DNA from: Chitinophaga pinensis
Lineage (GTDB): Bacteria; Bacteroidota; Bacteroidia; Chitinophagales; Chitinophagaceae
DNA length: 64,000 nucleotides
Assembly (NCBI RefSeq): GCF_007896845.1
Contig: NZ_VOHS01000011.1
Coordinates: 122,621-186,620 of the forward strand
Direction: 5' to 3'
Positions 16,583 to 25,364 of this stretch are shown here, in pieces. The notes under the pieces are model-generated. The model made no database searches and was not told the origin of the DNA. It was given only the letters and a program-made list of their open reading frames with translations. Positions within the stretch are counted from its first letter, which is position 1. Each line of letters begins with the position of its first letter. Both the position numbers and the translations under genes were made by a program.

Positions 16583-17696
16583 ATCCTGATAAAACCCGAT
16601 CACGCAGTTTCAGGAAAGGCTTTTCCACTATTATATTCAGGAGGAATGCGGTGGACACGCATGTCAGGATACAGATCACCAGTGACAGGTTGCTATCGGC
16701 TTGTATACCCATCTTTTCTACAGCCATCTGTGTGAGGTGGATAATACCTTTATGAGAAAGGTAAATACCATATGATAACATGGCTAATGTAGCGGTGAAA
16801 GCCAGTTTGCTTTTATACAGGAAACTGCTTTCACTGACTGCACCTGCCACCATACAACCATATCCCAGAGCGATCAGAGGGAAGCCGAAAATGGAGGCCC
16901 CAAAACTCATCGGATCTTCACAAAGGAACCATGCTCCGACGAGTAATATTAATCCGGTCAGCAGCAGTTTATTTCCCAGAGAAGTAATCTTTTGTTTTAC
17001 AGCAGGCAGGAAGGCAAATAAGGCTGCTATTGCCACACCCGTGAGCAAGCCATCGAGACGGGTAAAGGTGGGATAGTACATCCACATATACCATGTTATC
17101 CATGAACCATCCTGTTCGAGCACGGGTGCTACGAATGTGTACCATGAGAACAGGCGGATAGCAAATCCTCCGACAAAGATCAATCCTATCAGCCATGGCC
17201 CTGCTTTCAGTGCTTTCCAACGCACCAGCATAATGAGCAATAAGGGTAAGATAAAATAAAACTGTTCTTCGATGCAAAGCGACCATGCGTGTGAGAATGT
17301 GCCTCTATCCTTCAGGTGCAACCCGATATTCTGCGTAAAGGTGAGGTACTTCCAGAGGGGAGCCATGGCTTCTTTTTCGCGGAATACCGGCAGGAATACA
17401 TACAATGCCAGTACGGTCAGATAAGCAGGAATGATCCTGAAAAAACGTTTTAGAAAAAACTCTCTGAAGGAGATGGCTTCATTACGGTTGATCTGTGCAA
17501 ACAGTTGCGAGGAAATAAGGTAACCACTGAGTACAAAGAACAGATCAACACCTGTCCATCCGAAGCCACCGATGGTATCTATCCAATCGGGGTGTCTGAA
17601 AATGCGGTAATGGTACAGAAATACGAAGGCGATTGCGAAGGCGCGCAAATGGTCTAATCCGGCAAAATGTTTACCAGAGGCGGATACTTGTGACAT
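16515..17696 (-). CDS. Acyltransferase 3 family membrane protein
   Basis: 393 residues, about ten membrane segments. The family signature is at the N-terminus: GLDHLRAFAIAFVFLYHY (His in LDHLRAF), FGWTGVDLFFVLSGYLI and the RFFRIIPAYL motif; FSHAWSLCIEEQFYFILP carries the conserved EEQFY. These enzymes acylate carbohydrates or lipids at the inner membrane. The last 68 bases overlap the convergent GH144-like gene, so the two mRNAs are complementary at their 3' ends. The acylated target is unknown; neighbours give no hint of a capsule or LPS cluster. Confidence 0.9.
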   Translation of the reverse strand: MSQVSASGKHFAGLDHLRAFAIAFVFLYHYRIFRHPDWIDTIGGFGWTGVDLFFVLSGYLISSQLFAQINRNEAISFREFFLKRFFRIIPAYLTVLALYVFLPVFREKEAMAPLWKYLTFTQNIGLHLKDRGTFSHAWSLCIEEQFYFILPLLLIMLVRWKALKAGPWLIGLIFVGGFAIRLFSWYTFVAPVLEQDGSWITWYMWMYYPTFTRLDGLLTGVAIAALFAFLPAVKQKITSLGNKLLLTGLILLVGAWFLCEDPMSFGASIFGFPLIALGYGCMVAGAVSESSFLYKSKLAFTATLAMLSYGIYLSHKGIIHLTQMAVEKMGIQADSNLSLVICILTCVSTAFLLNIIVEKPFLKLRDRVLSGFNAGKGSGNQVSSNQPVLQDNS

Positions 17697-17879
17697 TAAA
17701 ATGGGTGGCTGCGGATTTTGGGCGGCAGGGTTATAAAATTACACAGTTCTACACATCTTTGAAACATCCCTTTATGAATGGTTATAAAAGCGTGGAATGC
17801 GGTCAATGTTCAGTAGGAATGTTGAGGACGTTAACGGCATGTATTTTGTTTCTGTTATATCGTATCTAAACCATGCAAC

Positions 17880-18059
17880 ATGAAACGGAAAAGACTATTT
17901 ACTGTCGTAGTGGGATTGTTGTTGGTTGGGGCAAGTTGTGTTCCACCCCATCATGCTCCTCCGCGCCCGCCAAAACCACCGAGACCACCAAAGCCGCCGC
18001 ATGGCGCTGTTCAATTTAATATTCCGGACACCACGTTCCAGAGAGCCGTTATGGCCTGA
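17880..18059 (+). CDS. Small proline-rich lipoprotein
   Basis: 59 residues. Start ATG 17880 (MKRKRLFTVVVGLLLVG), lipobox VGASC with Cys20, then a 20-residue run of Pro, His, Arg and Lys (PPHHAPPRPPKPPRPPKPP) and a short tail ending RAVMA. Such mini-lipoproteins with a PPH/PPR tail are common in Bacteroidota, and have no known role. The 3' end of the gene forms one arm of a terminator hairpin, so the last 13 codons may be constrained by RNA structure, not protein. Confidence 0.65.
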   Translation: MKRKRLFTVVVGLLLVGASCVPPHHAPPRPPKPPRPPKPPHGAVQFNIPDTTFQRAVMA

Positions 18060-18084
18060 GCCGTGGTGTCCGGCTTTTTTTATT
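18024..18084 (+). terminator. Terminator whose left arm is coding
   Basis: A 12-bp perfect stem, CCGGACACCACG (18024-18035) with CGTGGTGTCCGG (18062-18073), loop 26 bases, followed by CTTTTTTTATTTTTTC. The small lipoprotein stop codon (18057-18059) sits in the loop. Confidence 0.85.
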
Positions 18085-18928
18085 TTTTCTTCTTCAATCC
18101 CTGTTTCTGCAATTGTCTTAAAACGGCTTCCAGTTTTACCGGATCGTTTACATAGGGAGACAGGTCATACAATTCTACTTTCCTGAAATCAACGGGATGG
18201 CTTTCGCTCTGCAGGGAGATAGAGCCTTCTTTCAGAGGGCGGCCGGCTGCCACCAGTATGCTATCTGCATACTCCACATTACCACCACCGGTTTGCGGTT
18301 TATTATACACGATTACGGTATCATTAAACACGAAATGTTTAATCACGGAATCTCCCAGTACCAATGCACCTGCTCTTACCCACTGTTCGCCATGATAAGT
18401 TTTTGATGTAGAAGAGATACAATGTTCGGTGATAAGTTTACCGTTCATGACTACGTTTGTGCCGGGCGTACAGAGGTTGGAGGTAGAGCGGGGATCCGTT
18501 CCATTACCACCCAGCAATTGCTCTTCCAGTGAGATCGGGAAATCCTGATTTTTTCCCATGCTGGCAGCAGATTGACCATGCAGCATGATCCCACTGTTGC
18601 GCAGGGCCCATCCCGGGCCACCGGCTACCTGTTCGCCTACAAAGCGGTATTCCGCTACCACCACATAGGCCGAATAGTTCTTATTATAAAAGATATGACC
18701 GTATTGCTCATCAAAGTTCGTGTATTGGTCATAACGTACTTTCAGCAGTCCGTCTTCCACACGAAAGGTGTTTCCAAAGTTATCATTCAGGTCATGGCCT
18801 TTAATCTTGATATCCCATCCTGTCAGGTCTTTTCCATTGAAAAGCTGTACCCAACCTTTATCCGCTTTTTTTTGCGCCATTCCTGAGAGTGAGAGCAGCA
18901 GCAGCCCGCACGTGAATAGTTTTTTCAT
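18080..18928 (-). CDS. Secreted single-domain DUF1080 (3-keto-disaccharide hydrolase-like) protein
   Basis: 282 residues; signal peptide 1-18 (LSGMAQ). One DUF1080 domain follows: WVQLFNGKDLTGWDIKIKG, NTFRVEDGLLKVRY, FRFVGE-type strand, GPGWALRNSGIMLHGQ, and near the end GSISLQSESHPVDFRKVEL. This is the canonical form of the family (about 250-280 residues), unlike the longer protein at 6144-7592. It probably acts in the periplasm on keto-sugars or glycan-derived material. It stands alone, tail to tail with the small lipoprotein gene; the lysine-rich end (GLKKKK) is not unusual. Confidence 0.88.
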   Translation of the reverse strand: MKKLFTCGLLLLSLSGMAQKKADKGWVQLFNGKDLTGWDIKIKGHDLNDNFGNTFRVEDGLLKVRYDQYTNFDEQYGHIFYNKNYSAYVVVAEYRFVGEQVAGGPGWALRNSGIMLHGQSAASMGKNQDFPISLEEQLLGGNGTDPRSTSNLCTPGTNVVMNGKLITEHCISSTSKTYHGEQWVRAGALVLGDSVIKHFVFNDTVIVYNKPQTGGGNVEYADSILVAAGRPLKEGSISLQSESHPVDFRKVELYDLSPYVNDPVKLEAVLRQLQKQGLKKKK

Positions 18929-19071
18929 ACGTCAGTTTATTTATCGCCTTAAGATAGGGAGTAAAATGCAAATATTACAGAACCACTCCGCTCAGTTAGC
19001 TGTTATTATCCTGAGTTGTGCAGTGTAACTAGTTGGCATGTAATTAGGATTACTCACTCCAAAGCATATTT

Positions 19072-19725
19072 ATGAGATTATTTACTACACTGCTATTACT
19101 CACGGGCTTTATGGCAAAGGCGCAGACGGAGGACTGGCAACAGCCGTTAAAGGCAGAGATCAGGCAGCTGGAGGCTACCGGTGACTTCAACACCTGGCAA
19201 CAGGGTGCGGAGAAGCTGGGTAAGCTTGCATCGGCACATCCGGAGGAATGGCTGTTACAGTATTACACCGGCTGGGCGTATACGCAATCGTCTTTCCGGG
19301 CACCGAAGGGACAGGCTGATCCGAGTACGGAGAAAGCGGAGCCTTTTGTGAAAAAAGCACTGGATCTCCAACCTGACAATACAGAAACGCTGACACTGAT
19401 GGCTTACTGGTTATCAGCCCGCATCAATGCCAACAATTCCAGAGGCATATCACTGGGCGGAGACAGCCGTAATTATTCTGATAAGGCCATTGCGGCCGAC
19501 AGTGCCAATCCCCGGGCTTATCTGATGAAAGCCCTTATCATTTATCATACCCCTGCCCTGTTTGGCGGTGGCAAAAAGAAGGCAGCCCCAGTTGTGGAAG
19601 AAGCAGGACAACGTTTTGCCGTTTTTAAGCCAAAAGACGAGCTTTCTCCAAGATGGGGGGAAGAGATCTTTCATGAGCTGGAAGAGCGGATGAAGGGTAA
19701 GGAGAATGAGAAAGAGAATAAGTAA
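19072..19725 (+). CDS. Secreted TPR-like protein of unknown function
   Basis: 217 residues with a signal peptide (1-17, MAKAQ). Two or three helical-pair repeats resembling tetratricopeptides are visible: HPEEWLLQYYTGWAYTQSS, AEPFVKKALDLQPDNTETLTLMAYWLSA and AIAADSANPRAYLMKALIIYHTP. The C-terminal 20 residues are charged (ERMKGKENEKENK). Homologues are common in Chitinophagaceae, without a known role. The gene precedes the SRPBCC/YtxH pair on the same strand but with a 158-base gap, so co-transcription is uncertain. Confidence 0.75.
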   Translation: MRLFTTLLLLTGFMAKAQTEDWQQPLKAEIRQLEATGDFNTWQQGAEKLGKLASAHPEEWLLQYYTGWAYTQSSFRAPKGQADPSTEKAEPFVKKALDLQPDNTETLTLMAYWLSARINANNSRGISLGGDSRNYSDKAIAADSANPRAYLMKALIIYHTPALFGGGKKKAAPVVEEAGQRFAVFKPKDELSPRWGEEIFHELEERMKGKENEKENK

Positions 19726-19883
19726 TGTATGAATGAGACAGGCATATTGGAGATCAGATTATTAGGATGGGCAATTTTATACGCAGTTTCCACAATCGCA
19801 TAGCATTATAAACAACTGATTTTCAAATCATTTCTATTTAAGCAAGATTTTCGCTTTATCTGATTTACAAAAACCCATTGTTT

Positions 19884-20606
19884 ATGAGTACATACAGAAG
19901 TTTAAACGGACACGGCGAGCCCCGCGCTACATGGCTCTATGAGCAGTCGAATGTCCTGAATGTAAGCAAGCAGGGGCGTATTGCATCTATTGTCGGCGGC
20001 GCCATGCTGACGACTTCAGGTATTAACAATGTTACGAAACATCCTATCAGGAGTCTGCTGAGACTGATAGCCGGTGGTTATCTGCTTTACAGGGGTATGT
20101 CGGGGAACTGTCCGATATCTGCCTATGCCGGCAGAAGAATGAGTGATAGACACAATAGCACCGTCAATGTACGGGCTAAATTTATTGTAGATAAACCAAG
20201 AGATGAGGTGTATAATTTCTGGCGCAGGCTGGAAAACCTACCTCATTTCATGCGTCATCTGGCGTCTATTACTGAGCATGACGATTATCATTCTCACTGG
20301 ATCGTGAAAGGTCCCGGCGGCATAGGTACGCTGGAATGGGATGCTGAGATTATCAAAGATGAAGAAGGCGCGCTCATCGGCTGGCGTTCCGCACCGGGCT
20401 CTAATATTGCCACAGCGGGTAAAGTTACTTTCTCAGATGCATTGGGTGGTGGTACTGAAATAGAGGTTGTGATCGCGTATCGTCCACCGGCAGGATATGT
20501 CGGTACCGGACTCGCATGGTTACTGAACAGTGCATTCCACAGGATGGTGGAAAAAGATGTGATGCGTTTCAAACATTATGTAGAAACCGGAGAAATAACA
20601 GCCTGA
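19884..20606 (+). CDS. Membrane-anchored SRPBCC (START-like) family protein
   Basis: 240 residues from ATG 19884 (MSTYRSLNGHGE). The N-terminal part (about 25-75) has two short hydrophobic segments as in the DUF2892/YgaP membrane unit (GRIASIVGGAMLTTSG, LLRLIAGGYLLYRGMSGNCPI). Residues about 90-235 form an SRPBCC lipid/polyketide-binding fold (VNVRAKFIVDKPRDEVYNFW, LENLPHFMRHL, WIVKGPGG, GWRSAPGSNIATAG). Proteins of this build sit beside YtxH-type genes in many Bacteroidota and are thought to be stress-related; no ligand is known. The next gene follows after 61 bases. Confidence 0.82.
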   Translation: MSTYRSLNGHGEPRATWLYEQSNVLNVSKQGRIASIVGGAMLTTSGINNVTKHPIRSLLRLIAGGYLLYRGMSGNCPISAYAGRRMSDRHNSTVNVRAKFIVDKPRDEVYNFWRRLENLPHFMRHLASITEHDDYHSHWIVKGPGGIGTLEWDAEIIKDEEGALIGWRSAPGSNIATAGKVTFSDALGGGTEIEVVIAYRPPAGYVGTGLAWLLNSAFHRMVEKDVMRFKHYVETGEITA

Positions 20607-20667
20607 CTGGCCTGATATTTGAAAAAATCAAGTACAAGTATTTGTTACACCTTAAAAATTATTTTTT

Positions 20668-20976
20668 ATGAGCACTGCGAAAATTTTATGTGGAGCATTG
20701 GCTGGTGTTGCGGCAGGATTGGCTATCGGATTATTAACTGCTCCTGATAGCGGTGAGGAAACAAGAAGAAAGATCAGAAAATCCGCCCATCAGTTACAGG
20801 GCCGCGTGAAGAAAATATTAGGCAGAGGTGCAGATGGATTAACGGAGTTGAAATATATTTTCGAACACGAAGTAACGGGTCTGAAAGATGACGTGAAAGA
20901 GCGGATCCTGACATTACTGGATGAGTCGATTGAATCCTTCAAGAGCTTCAAGAAAGATGCGAAGGAAGCTGTATGA
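20668..20976 (+). CDS. YtxH domain general-stress-type protein
   Basis: 102 residues: an N-terminal membrane segment (residues 5-26, ILCGALAGVAAGLAIGLL), the motif LLTAPDSGEETRRKI typical of YtxH proteins, then a charged amphipathic helix region. YtxH proteins are membrane-tethered and stress-induced in Bacillus; function unknown. It lies 61 bases after the SRPBCC gene and is followed by a strong terminator, so the two form a likely operon. Confidence 0.85.
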   Translation: MSTAKILCGALAGVAAGLAIGLLTAPDSGEETRRKIRKSAHQLQGRVKKILGRGADGLTELKYIFEHEVTGLKDDVKERILTLLDESIESFKSFKKDAKEAV

Positions 20977-21010
20977 AATAATTGACAACGGATGACCAGC
21001 AATAAAAGGA

Positions 21011-21048
21011 AAGAGGCGGTACAGCTATAGCTGCTACCGCCTCTTTTT
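21011..21048. terminator. Terminator between the convergent YtxH and TlpA-like genes
   Basis: AAGAGGCGGTA (from 21011) pairs with TACCGCCTCTT; the inner CAGC/GCTG pair extends the stem with one bulged C. It is followed by TTTTTATT on the plus strand and A-rich DNA on the other side, so it can serve both genes. Confidence 0.88.
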
Positions 21049-21070
21049 ATTGGGTTAGTGCGTATCTGAT

Positions 21071-22312
21071 TTATGATTTTTCTTCCAGCAGAACGTTTAC
21101 GAGGCTGTTGAAATCTTTCTTGAAAGTTTCATAATGTTCGCCTGTACCCGGACCGGAGAAGCCTGTATGTACTTCTCTTACATTTCCTTTCTTATCGATA
21201 AAGATGGTAGTCGGAAAACCTTTGATCTTTGTGATCTGCGGAATCGTCTTTTCTGTTCTTTCCGGATCGCTGACAGTTACACCAGTGATCAGTACCGGAT
21301 AGTTCACATCAAATCTTTTCAGGAAACCCTGCAGGGCCTTCTGTGATTTTGCGAAATCAGTTGTACGTTCGTAGGCCAGACCGATCACTTCTACTCCACG
21401 CGCTTTATTCTCTTTATACCATTCTGACAGGAAACCGGTTTCGTCCATACAGTTTGGACACCATGAGCCCATGATCGTAATCACCACTACTTTATTTTCG
21501 AAGCGCTTATCGCTGAAACTGACCTTTTTACCATTGATGTCAGGGAAAGAGAAAGTCGGGCGTCCACTTCCCGGTTTTGCACCAGCGAGTGAAGTTTCAT
21601 CCGGCAGTGCTGCCTTGTCATCTTTTACAGCGGTCCATTCTTCTTTTCCATCACCAATACCAGCATAAAACACACCATTTTCCAGAGTGTTGTCTTTTAC
21701 CTGTGCGGTGAAATAGTAAGCATGAGAACCGTCAAAAGTGGAGAGTTTCAGGGTATCACCGTCTACAATACCTTCCAGAAAGCGGTAGTCTCCGGTTGAA
21801 GTCAGAAAAGTACCATGTACGATATTGCCCTGTTGCCTGAATTCACCTACTGCAAAGGAAGAATCGCTTTTTCCCGGAGAAGTGAACCATGTAGACCAAC
21901 GACCTGTTACATTGCCTTTTGCAGGTGTATGTTGTTCAAAGCGTTGTTTTACGTTGTGAGCGGCGGTGAATGGGATGCTTACGTCTTTGTCAGCAAGGTG
22001 ACGTATCCAGTTACCCTGCAGCTGTCCTTCTTTCGTGAAAGAGGCTCTGAACTCAGAATCAAAGAAAGGCATCTTAATAAATACGGAATCGCCCTGTATC
22101 TTCACATCATCCACCACCAGGCGGTCGTTTGCGTTCAGTACGTAGATAAGTTTTTTGCGGGCGCTATCCTTTACTTCGAAGTTAAAAACGATATCTGCTC
22201 CGTCTTTTCTATGCAGACTGGCTTGCCAGACGCCTGGCTCCAGATCCCATTTTTCCAGTTGTGTGCCGAAGATAAATGCCGGAAGGCATAACAAAAGCCA
22301 AATTTTCTTCAT
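21071..22312 (-). CDS. Periplasmic TlpA/ResA-like thioredoxin-fold protein
   Basis: 413 residues from the ATG at 22312 (MKKIWLLLCLPAFIFG), which gives a signal peptide; the frame is open 24 codons further. Residues about 30-260 are a beta-rich region without a family I recognise; about 270-410 are a thioredoxin fold with the redox motif SWCPNC and the cis-Pro loop KGFPTTIF. TlpA/ResA proteins reduce or relay electrons to disulfides outside the cytoplasm, often in cytochrome maturation. The long N-terminal domain is common in Bacteroidota versions and may bind a partner. The VOC gene is 75 bases upstream. Confidence 0.88.
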   Translation of the reverse strand: MKKIWLLLCLPAFIFGTQLEKWDLEPGVWQASLHRKDGADIVFNFEVKDSARKKLIYVLNANDRLVVDDVKIQGDSVFIKMPFFDSEFRASFTKEGQLQGNWIRHLADKDVSIPFTAAHNVKQRFEQHTPAKGNVTGRWSTWFTSPGKSDSSFAVGEFRQQGNIVHGTFLTSTGDYRFLEGIVDGDTLKLSTFDGSHAYYFTAQVKDNTLENGVFYAGIGDGKEEWTAVKDDKAALPDETSLAGAKPGSGRPTFSFPDINGKKVSFSDKRFENKVVVITIMGSWCPNCMDETGFLSEWYKENKARGVEVIGLAYERTTDFAKSQKALQGFLKRFDVNYPVLITGVTVSDPERTEKTIPQITKIKGFPTTIFIDKKGNVREVHTGFSGPGTGEHYETFKKDFNSLVNVLLEEKS

Positions 22313-22387
22313 ATTAAAGTTTACGTCAATTGTGGTATTCATCAAATATCCTACAATATTAGTAGAGTATAGTAAAACTAACAAAAC

Positions 22388-22747
22388 TTATTTTATTAAT
22401 CTTTCTACCAGTTCGATCCTGCGGCCATCAGGATCCTTTACCACAGCGGCATATCCCCATTCGGTACTGGCGGGTGCCTGTACGGTTTCTACCCCCAGTT
22501 CTTCCAGTCGCTGAAGGGTATCATTCAGATTTTCCACAGTAAATCCCAGTCGGGTGGTGGTATCGGGTTCGGTTGTGCCTTTTGGCAAAGGATAGATTTC
22601 AAAGGTCAGTCCGTCCAGCGAGCATGCGTAATGATAAGGTCCGTTGCCGTGGCGGTGTGCGTCGAATGTAATGCCTAATGTGCTGTAGAATCTGACCTGT
22701 TCTTCCTGTCTGCTGGTCTTAATAACTACCAGGTTTAATTGTATCAT
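22388..22747 (-). CDS. VOC (glyoxalase-fold) family protein
   Basis: 119 residues, one VOC unit: an N-terminal beta-alpha-beta (IQLNLVVIKTSRQEEQVRFY), GITFDAHRHGNG, GLTFEIYPL, a second unit with LGFTVENLNDTLQRLEELG and the end strand AAVVKDPDGRRIELVE. The conserved acidic metal ligand in the final strand (Glu in RIELVE) and a His-rich loop (DAHRHG) suggest a metal-binding dimer, but VOC substrates vary widely and none can be named here. Confidence 0.88.
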   Translation of the reverse strand: MIQLNLVVIKTSRQEEQVRFYSTLGITFDAHRHGNGPYHYACSLDGLTFEIYPLPKGTTEPDTTTRLGFTVENLNDTLQRLEELGVETVQAPASTEWGYAAVVKDPDGRRIELVERLIK

Positions 22748-22886
22748 AATTCCTAAACTTCCTTAAAGTGCCTTCCTAAAGTAAAAAACATAATTAGTAA
22801 ATGCAAACTGTGCCCACATAGATTTACCTTTGAGATGGCGGATAAAGCGGATTTTGACATAGTTATCAAGCCTTTAAAGCAAGGAC

Positions 22887-23729
22887 ATGAAAAAATACAA
22901 GTTAGCCTTTTCTATTATTGGCAGCATATCTCCACAGATAGCGGCCAAAACTTTCCTTCATTTTTTCAGCAAACCGCCTAAGCGAACCTTCCGTTCTCAC
23001 CATCTCAATCTCAGACAAGCGGCAACAGAAACTAATACCGCACTGACGGCCTATGCATTCAGCAAACAACAGATCAATGTGAAAACATATACCTGGGGCA
23101 ACAGTGGACGGAAAATCCTGTTGTTGCACGGCTGGGGAGGCAGTGCGCTGGATTTCGGGCATATTGTCAACACTCTGGTGGAAAACGGGTATCAGGTCAT
23201 TTCGTTCGATCAACCTGCACATGGGTTCTCCACAGGCAAAAACAGTAATCTGATCCAGTGGATGCATGTGATCAGGGCTTTTCTGGAACTACATCCTGAT
23301 ATTTATGGTATTATCGGACATTCATTCGGCGGTCTGGCAGCAACCCTGACGCTGGCCAGAGAACAGGTACACATGCCTAAGCTCATCATCATTGCGGCCT
23401 CTATTTCAGCGCCGGCCATCTTTGATGATGCTTATGAGCAAATGGGACTGGATAAGAAGGTGAGAAAGGCCATTCCTGATATTGTACAAAAGACGCTACA
23501 GGATGATATCTCTACCATGGATATGCACCAGCAATTCTCTGCTGTGAAAACAGACGGTATGCTGTTCATCTATGATGAAAATGATGAGATCATTTCGCCT
23601 GAGCAGTCCCGGTATTTCCTGACAAAACATCCTGATGTAGAAGGATTTAAGATAAAAGGTGAAGGACATTACAGGATCATCAGGGATCCGCGGGTATTGG
23701 AAAAGATCATTGACTACCTGCATCAATAG
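22887..23729 (+). CDS. Alpha/beta hydrolase
   Basis: 280 residues. The catalytic triad is complete: nucleophile elbow GHSFGG (Ser146), acid in FIYDENDEIISP and His in GEGHYRI; the oxyanion loop is LLHGWGG (79-85). The N-terminal 60 residues form a helical extension (LAFSIIGSISPQIAAKTFLHFFSKPPKR) with one possible membrane-associated segment, without a typical signal peptide. Cytoplasmic esterase or hydrolase of unknown substrate. The frame continues past the TAG stop for 57 more sense codons. Confidence 0.9.
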   Translation: MKKYKLAFSIIGSISPQIAAKTFLHFFSKPPKRTFRSHHLNLRQAATETNTALTAYAFSKQQINVKTYTWGNSGRKILLLHGWGGSALDFGHIVNTLVENGYQVISFDQPAHGFSTGKNSNLIQWMHVIRAFLELHPDIYGIIGHSFGGLAATLTLAREQVHMPKLIIIAASISAPAIFDDAYEQMGLDKKVRKAIPDIVQKTLQDDISTMDMHQQFSAVKTDGMLFIYDENDEIISPEQSRYFLTKHPDVEGFKIKGEGHYRIIRDPRVLEKIIDYLHQ

Positions 23730-23919
23730 TCAGGGATCCTTTTAAAAGATATAAAACTTTGTCTTTCTCTTGCCTATGTGGCCGTACTGCTCAACTACGG
23801 AGACGACACTTTAGTGCCACCAGATGATCTGACAGACACACACTGGTTTAGTATAAAAGGTGACTTTAACCGCGATAAACGGGCTTCCTGATTACCGCTG
23901 AAAGTTTTTTTAATATTTC

Positions 23920-23946
23920 TGTCACGTTTTGATTTTCCACCTTGTC
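23920..23946 (+). promoter_or_regulatory. Candidate ECF41-type promoter of the CMD/sigma operon
   Basis: TGTCACG (23920-23926), 16 bases, TGTC (23943-23946), ending 43 bases before the CMD gene. The published ECF41 consensus is TGTCACA-N16-CGTC, so six of seven bases in the -35 and three of four in the -10 match at exact spacing. This predicts that the sigma factor made from the second gene drives its own operon. Confidence 0.65.
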
Positions 23947-23989
23947 ATATTACCGTACAAGATCTTAATCACATAAAAAACGTACTGAT

Positions 23990-24451
23990 ATGACACAGAG
24001 AATCTCTATTCAGGAAATACCCGCAGCACTGATGACTTCATTAGGAAAGATCGGCGCTTATCTGAAAACCTGTAATATTGACCAGAAATTATTATCACTC
24101 CTGTACTACAGGGCTTCCCAGATCAATGGTTGCGCCTGTTGTCTGGATATTCACCATAAAGAATCCATCCATTATGGTGATACACAGGTACGCCTGCATG
24201 GAGTGATTGCATGGAGGGAATCTCCTTATTATGATGCAAAAGAACGTGCAGCACTGGCATTCACAGAAGCACTGACCAATGCCAATCAACAGGATATCGA
24301 TGATACTATCTTCGATGATCTGACAGCACATTTCACGACTGAAGAGATTACAGAACTGACCATGGCCATTGCAACTGTTAATACGTGGAACAGGCTGAAC
24401 AAGACCTTCAGAACGACACCCGGTCATTACAAAGTTGGCCAGTACGCTTAA
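23990..24451 (+). CDS. Carboxymuconolactone decarboxylase (AhpD-like) family protein
   Basis: 153 residues, all-helical CMD fold. The AhpD-type redox motif is present: NGCACCLDIH with Cys48, Cys51 and His55, so a peroxidase-cofactor or thiol-redox role fits better than decarboxylation. It ends with WNRLNKTFR, typical of the alkylhydroperoxidase-domain subgroup. The ECF41-type sigma factor starts 39 bases downstream. In the ECF41 group such a CMD gene is one of the three usual neighbours (carboxymuconolactone decarboxylase, oxidoreductase, epimerase), so this is probably the sigma factor's own target. Confidence 0.9.
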   Translation: MTQRISIQEIPAALMTSLGKIGAYLKTCNIDQKLLSLLYYRASQINGCACCLDIHHKESIHYGDTQVRLHGVIAWRESPYYDAKERAALAFTEALTNANQQDIDDTIFDDLTAHFTTEEITELTMAIATVNTWNRLNKTFRTTPGHYKVGQYA

Positions 24452-24490
24452 GCAAACTGTTTATTTTCAGCAACGATCACACGTTATATT

Positions 24491-25333
24491 ATGTTGAAAG
24501 ATTATCAATACACACTGTTTCCATACGCATACAATATTCTTGGGTCTGTAGAGGATGCAAAAGACACCATACAGGATGTGTTATCCAATTATGTTGCTGC
24601 AAACAGAGAAGACATCGGGAATGAAAAAGCGTATCTGGTACGCAGTGTTATTAACCAGTCGATCAATGCAAAGAACAAGCGTAAAACTGTCAATTACGAA
24701 GACGTATGGTTACCGGAACCGGTAGCTACGGAAGAGGCGGACAAAGCGCTGCATCTGCAGGATATCGGTTCCTACACAATGCTTATACTGATGGAAGAAC
24801 TCAACCCAAAAGAAAGGGCTGTCTTTATACTGAAAGAAGGTTTTGGGTATTCCCATGATGAGATAGCAGAAGTGCTTTCCGCTTCGGTAGAGCAATCCCG
24901 TAAACTGCTCAGTCGTGCAAAGGCAAAACTGGATCAGCGCAGACAGGGCGCCCCGATGAATAACAAGACTGTCTCGGCCGCCTTACTCGATCAGTACCTG
25001 CACGCTATCCGTAAAGGAGATACGCAAAGACTGGAAAATATGCTGTCGCAGGATATCGTATTCTATGCAGATGGTGGTAAGAACCTGCATGTAGCCCGGA
25101 AGATCTGTACCGGTCTGCAGGATGTATCCGAACTGCTTGTATTCACTTACAATAAATACCAGCGGGAATTTGAATTTGAGTTTACCATGATCAATCACCA
25201 GCCTGCCCTGCTCTTTTATCTGGGTGAAAAGCTGTATGGTTGTCAGGTGTTCACTATTTCTCCGGAGGATAGTAAAATTCTGCAGATATCCACCGTATTG
25301 GATCCGGACAAGTTAAAAAATATAGGGAAGTAA
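24491..25333 (+). CDS. ECF41-type sigma factor with C-terminal SnoaL-like domain
   Basis: 280 residues. Sigma region 2 (about 5-68), linker with the group motif WLPEP (73-77), sigma region 4 (about 95-150, LMEELNPKERAVFILKEGFGYSHDEIAEVL) and a SnoaL/NTF2-like domain (about 160-280) ending in DPDKL (271-275), close to the NPDKL motif whose loss changes activity in characterised ECF41 proteins. The group has no anti-sigma factor; its fused domain regulates it. The gene follows the CMD gene, and a matching promoter lies upstream of both. The signal is unknown. Confidence 0.9.
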   Translation: MLKDYQYTLFPYAYNILGSVEDAKDTIQDVLSNYVAANREDIGNEKAYLVRSVINQSINAKNKRKTVNYEDVWLPEPVATEEADKALHLQDIGSYTMLILMEELNPKERAVFILKEGFGYSHDEIAEVLSASVEQSRKLLSRAKAKLDQRRQGAPMNNKTVSAALLDQYLHAIRKGDTQRLENMLSQDIVFYADGGKNLHVARKICTGLQDVSELLVFTYNKYQREFEFEFTMINHQPALLFYLGEKLYGCQVFTISPEDSKILQISTVLDPDKLKNIGK

Positions 25334-25364
25334 AGCCCGCTATTCTTCTGCCATGATTAAAACA

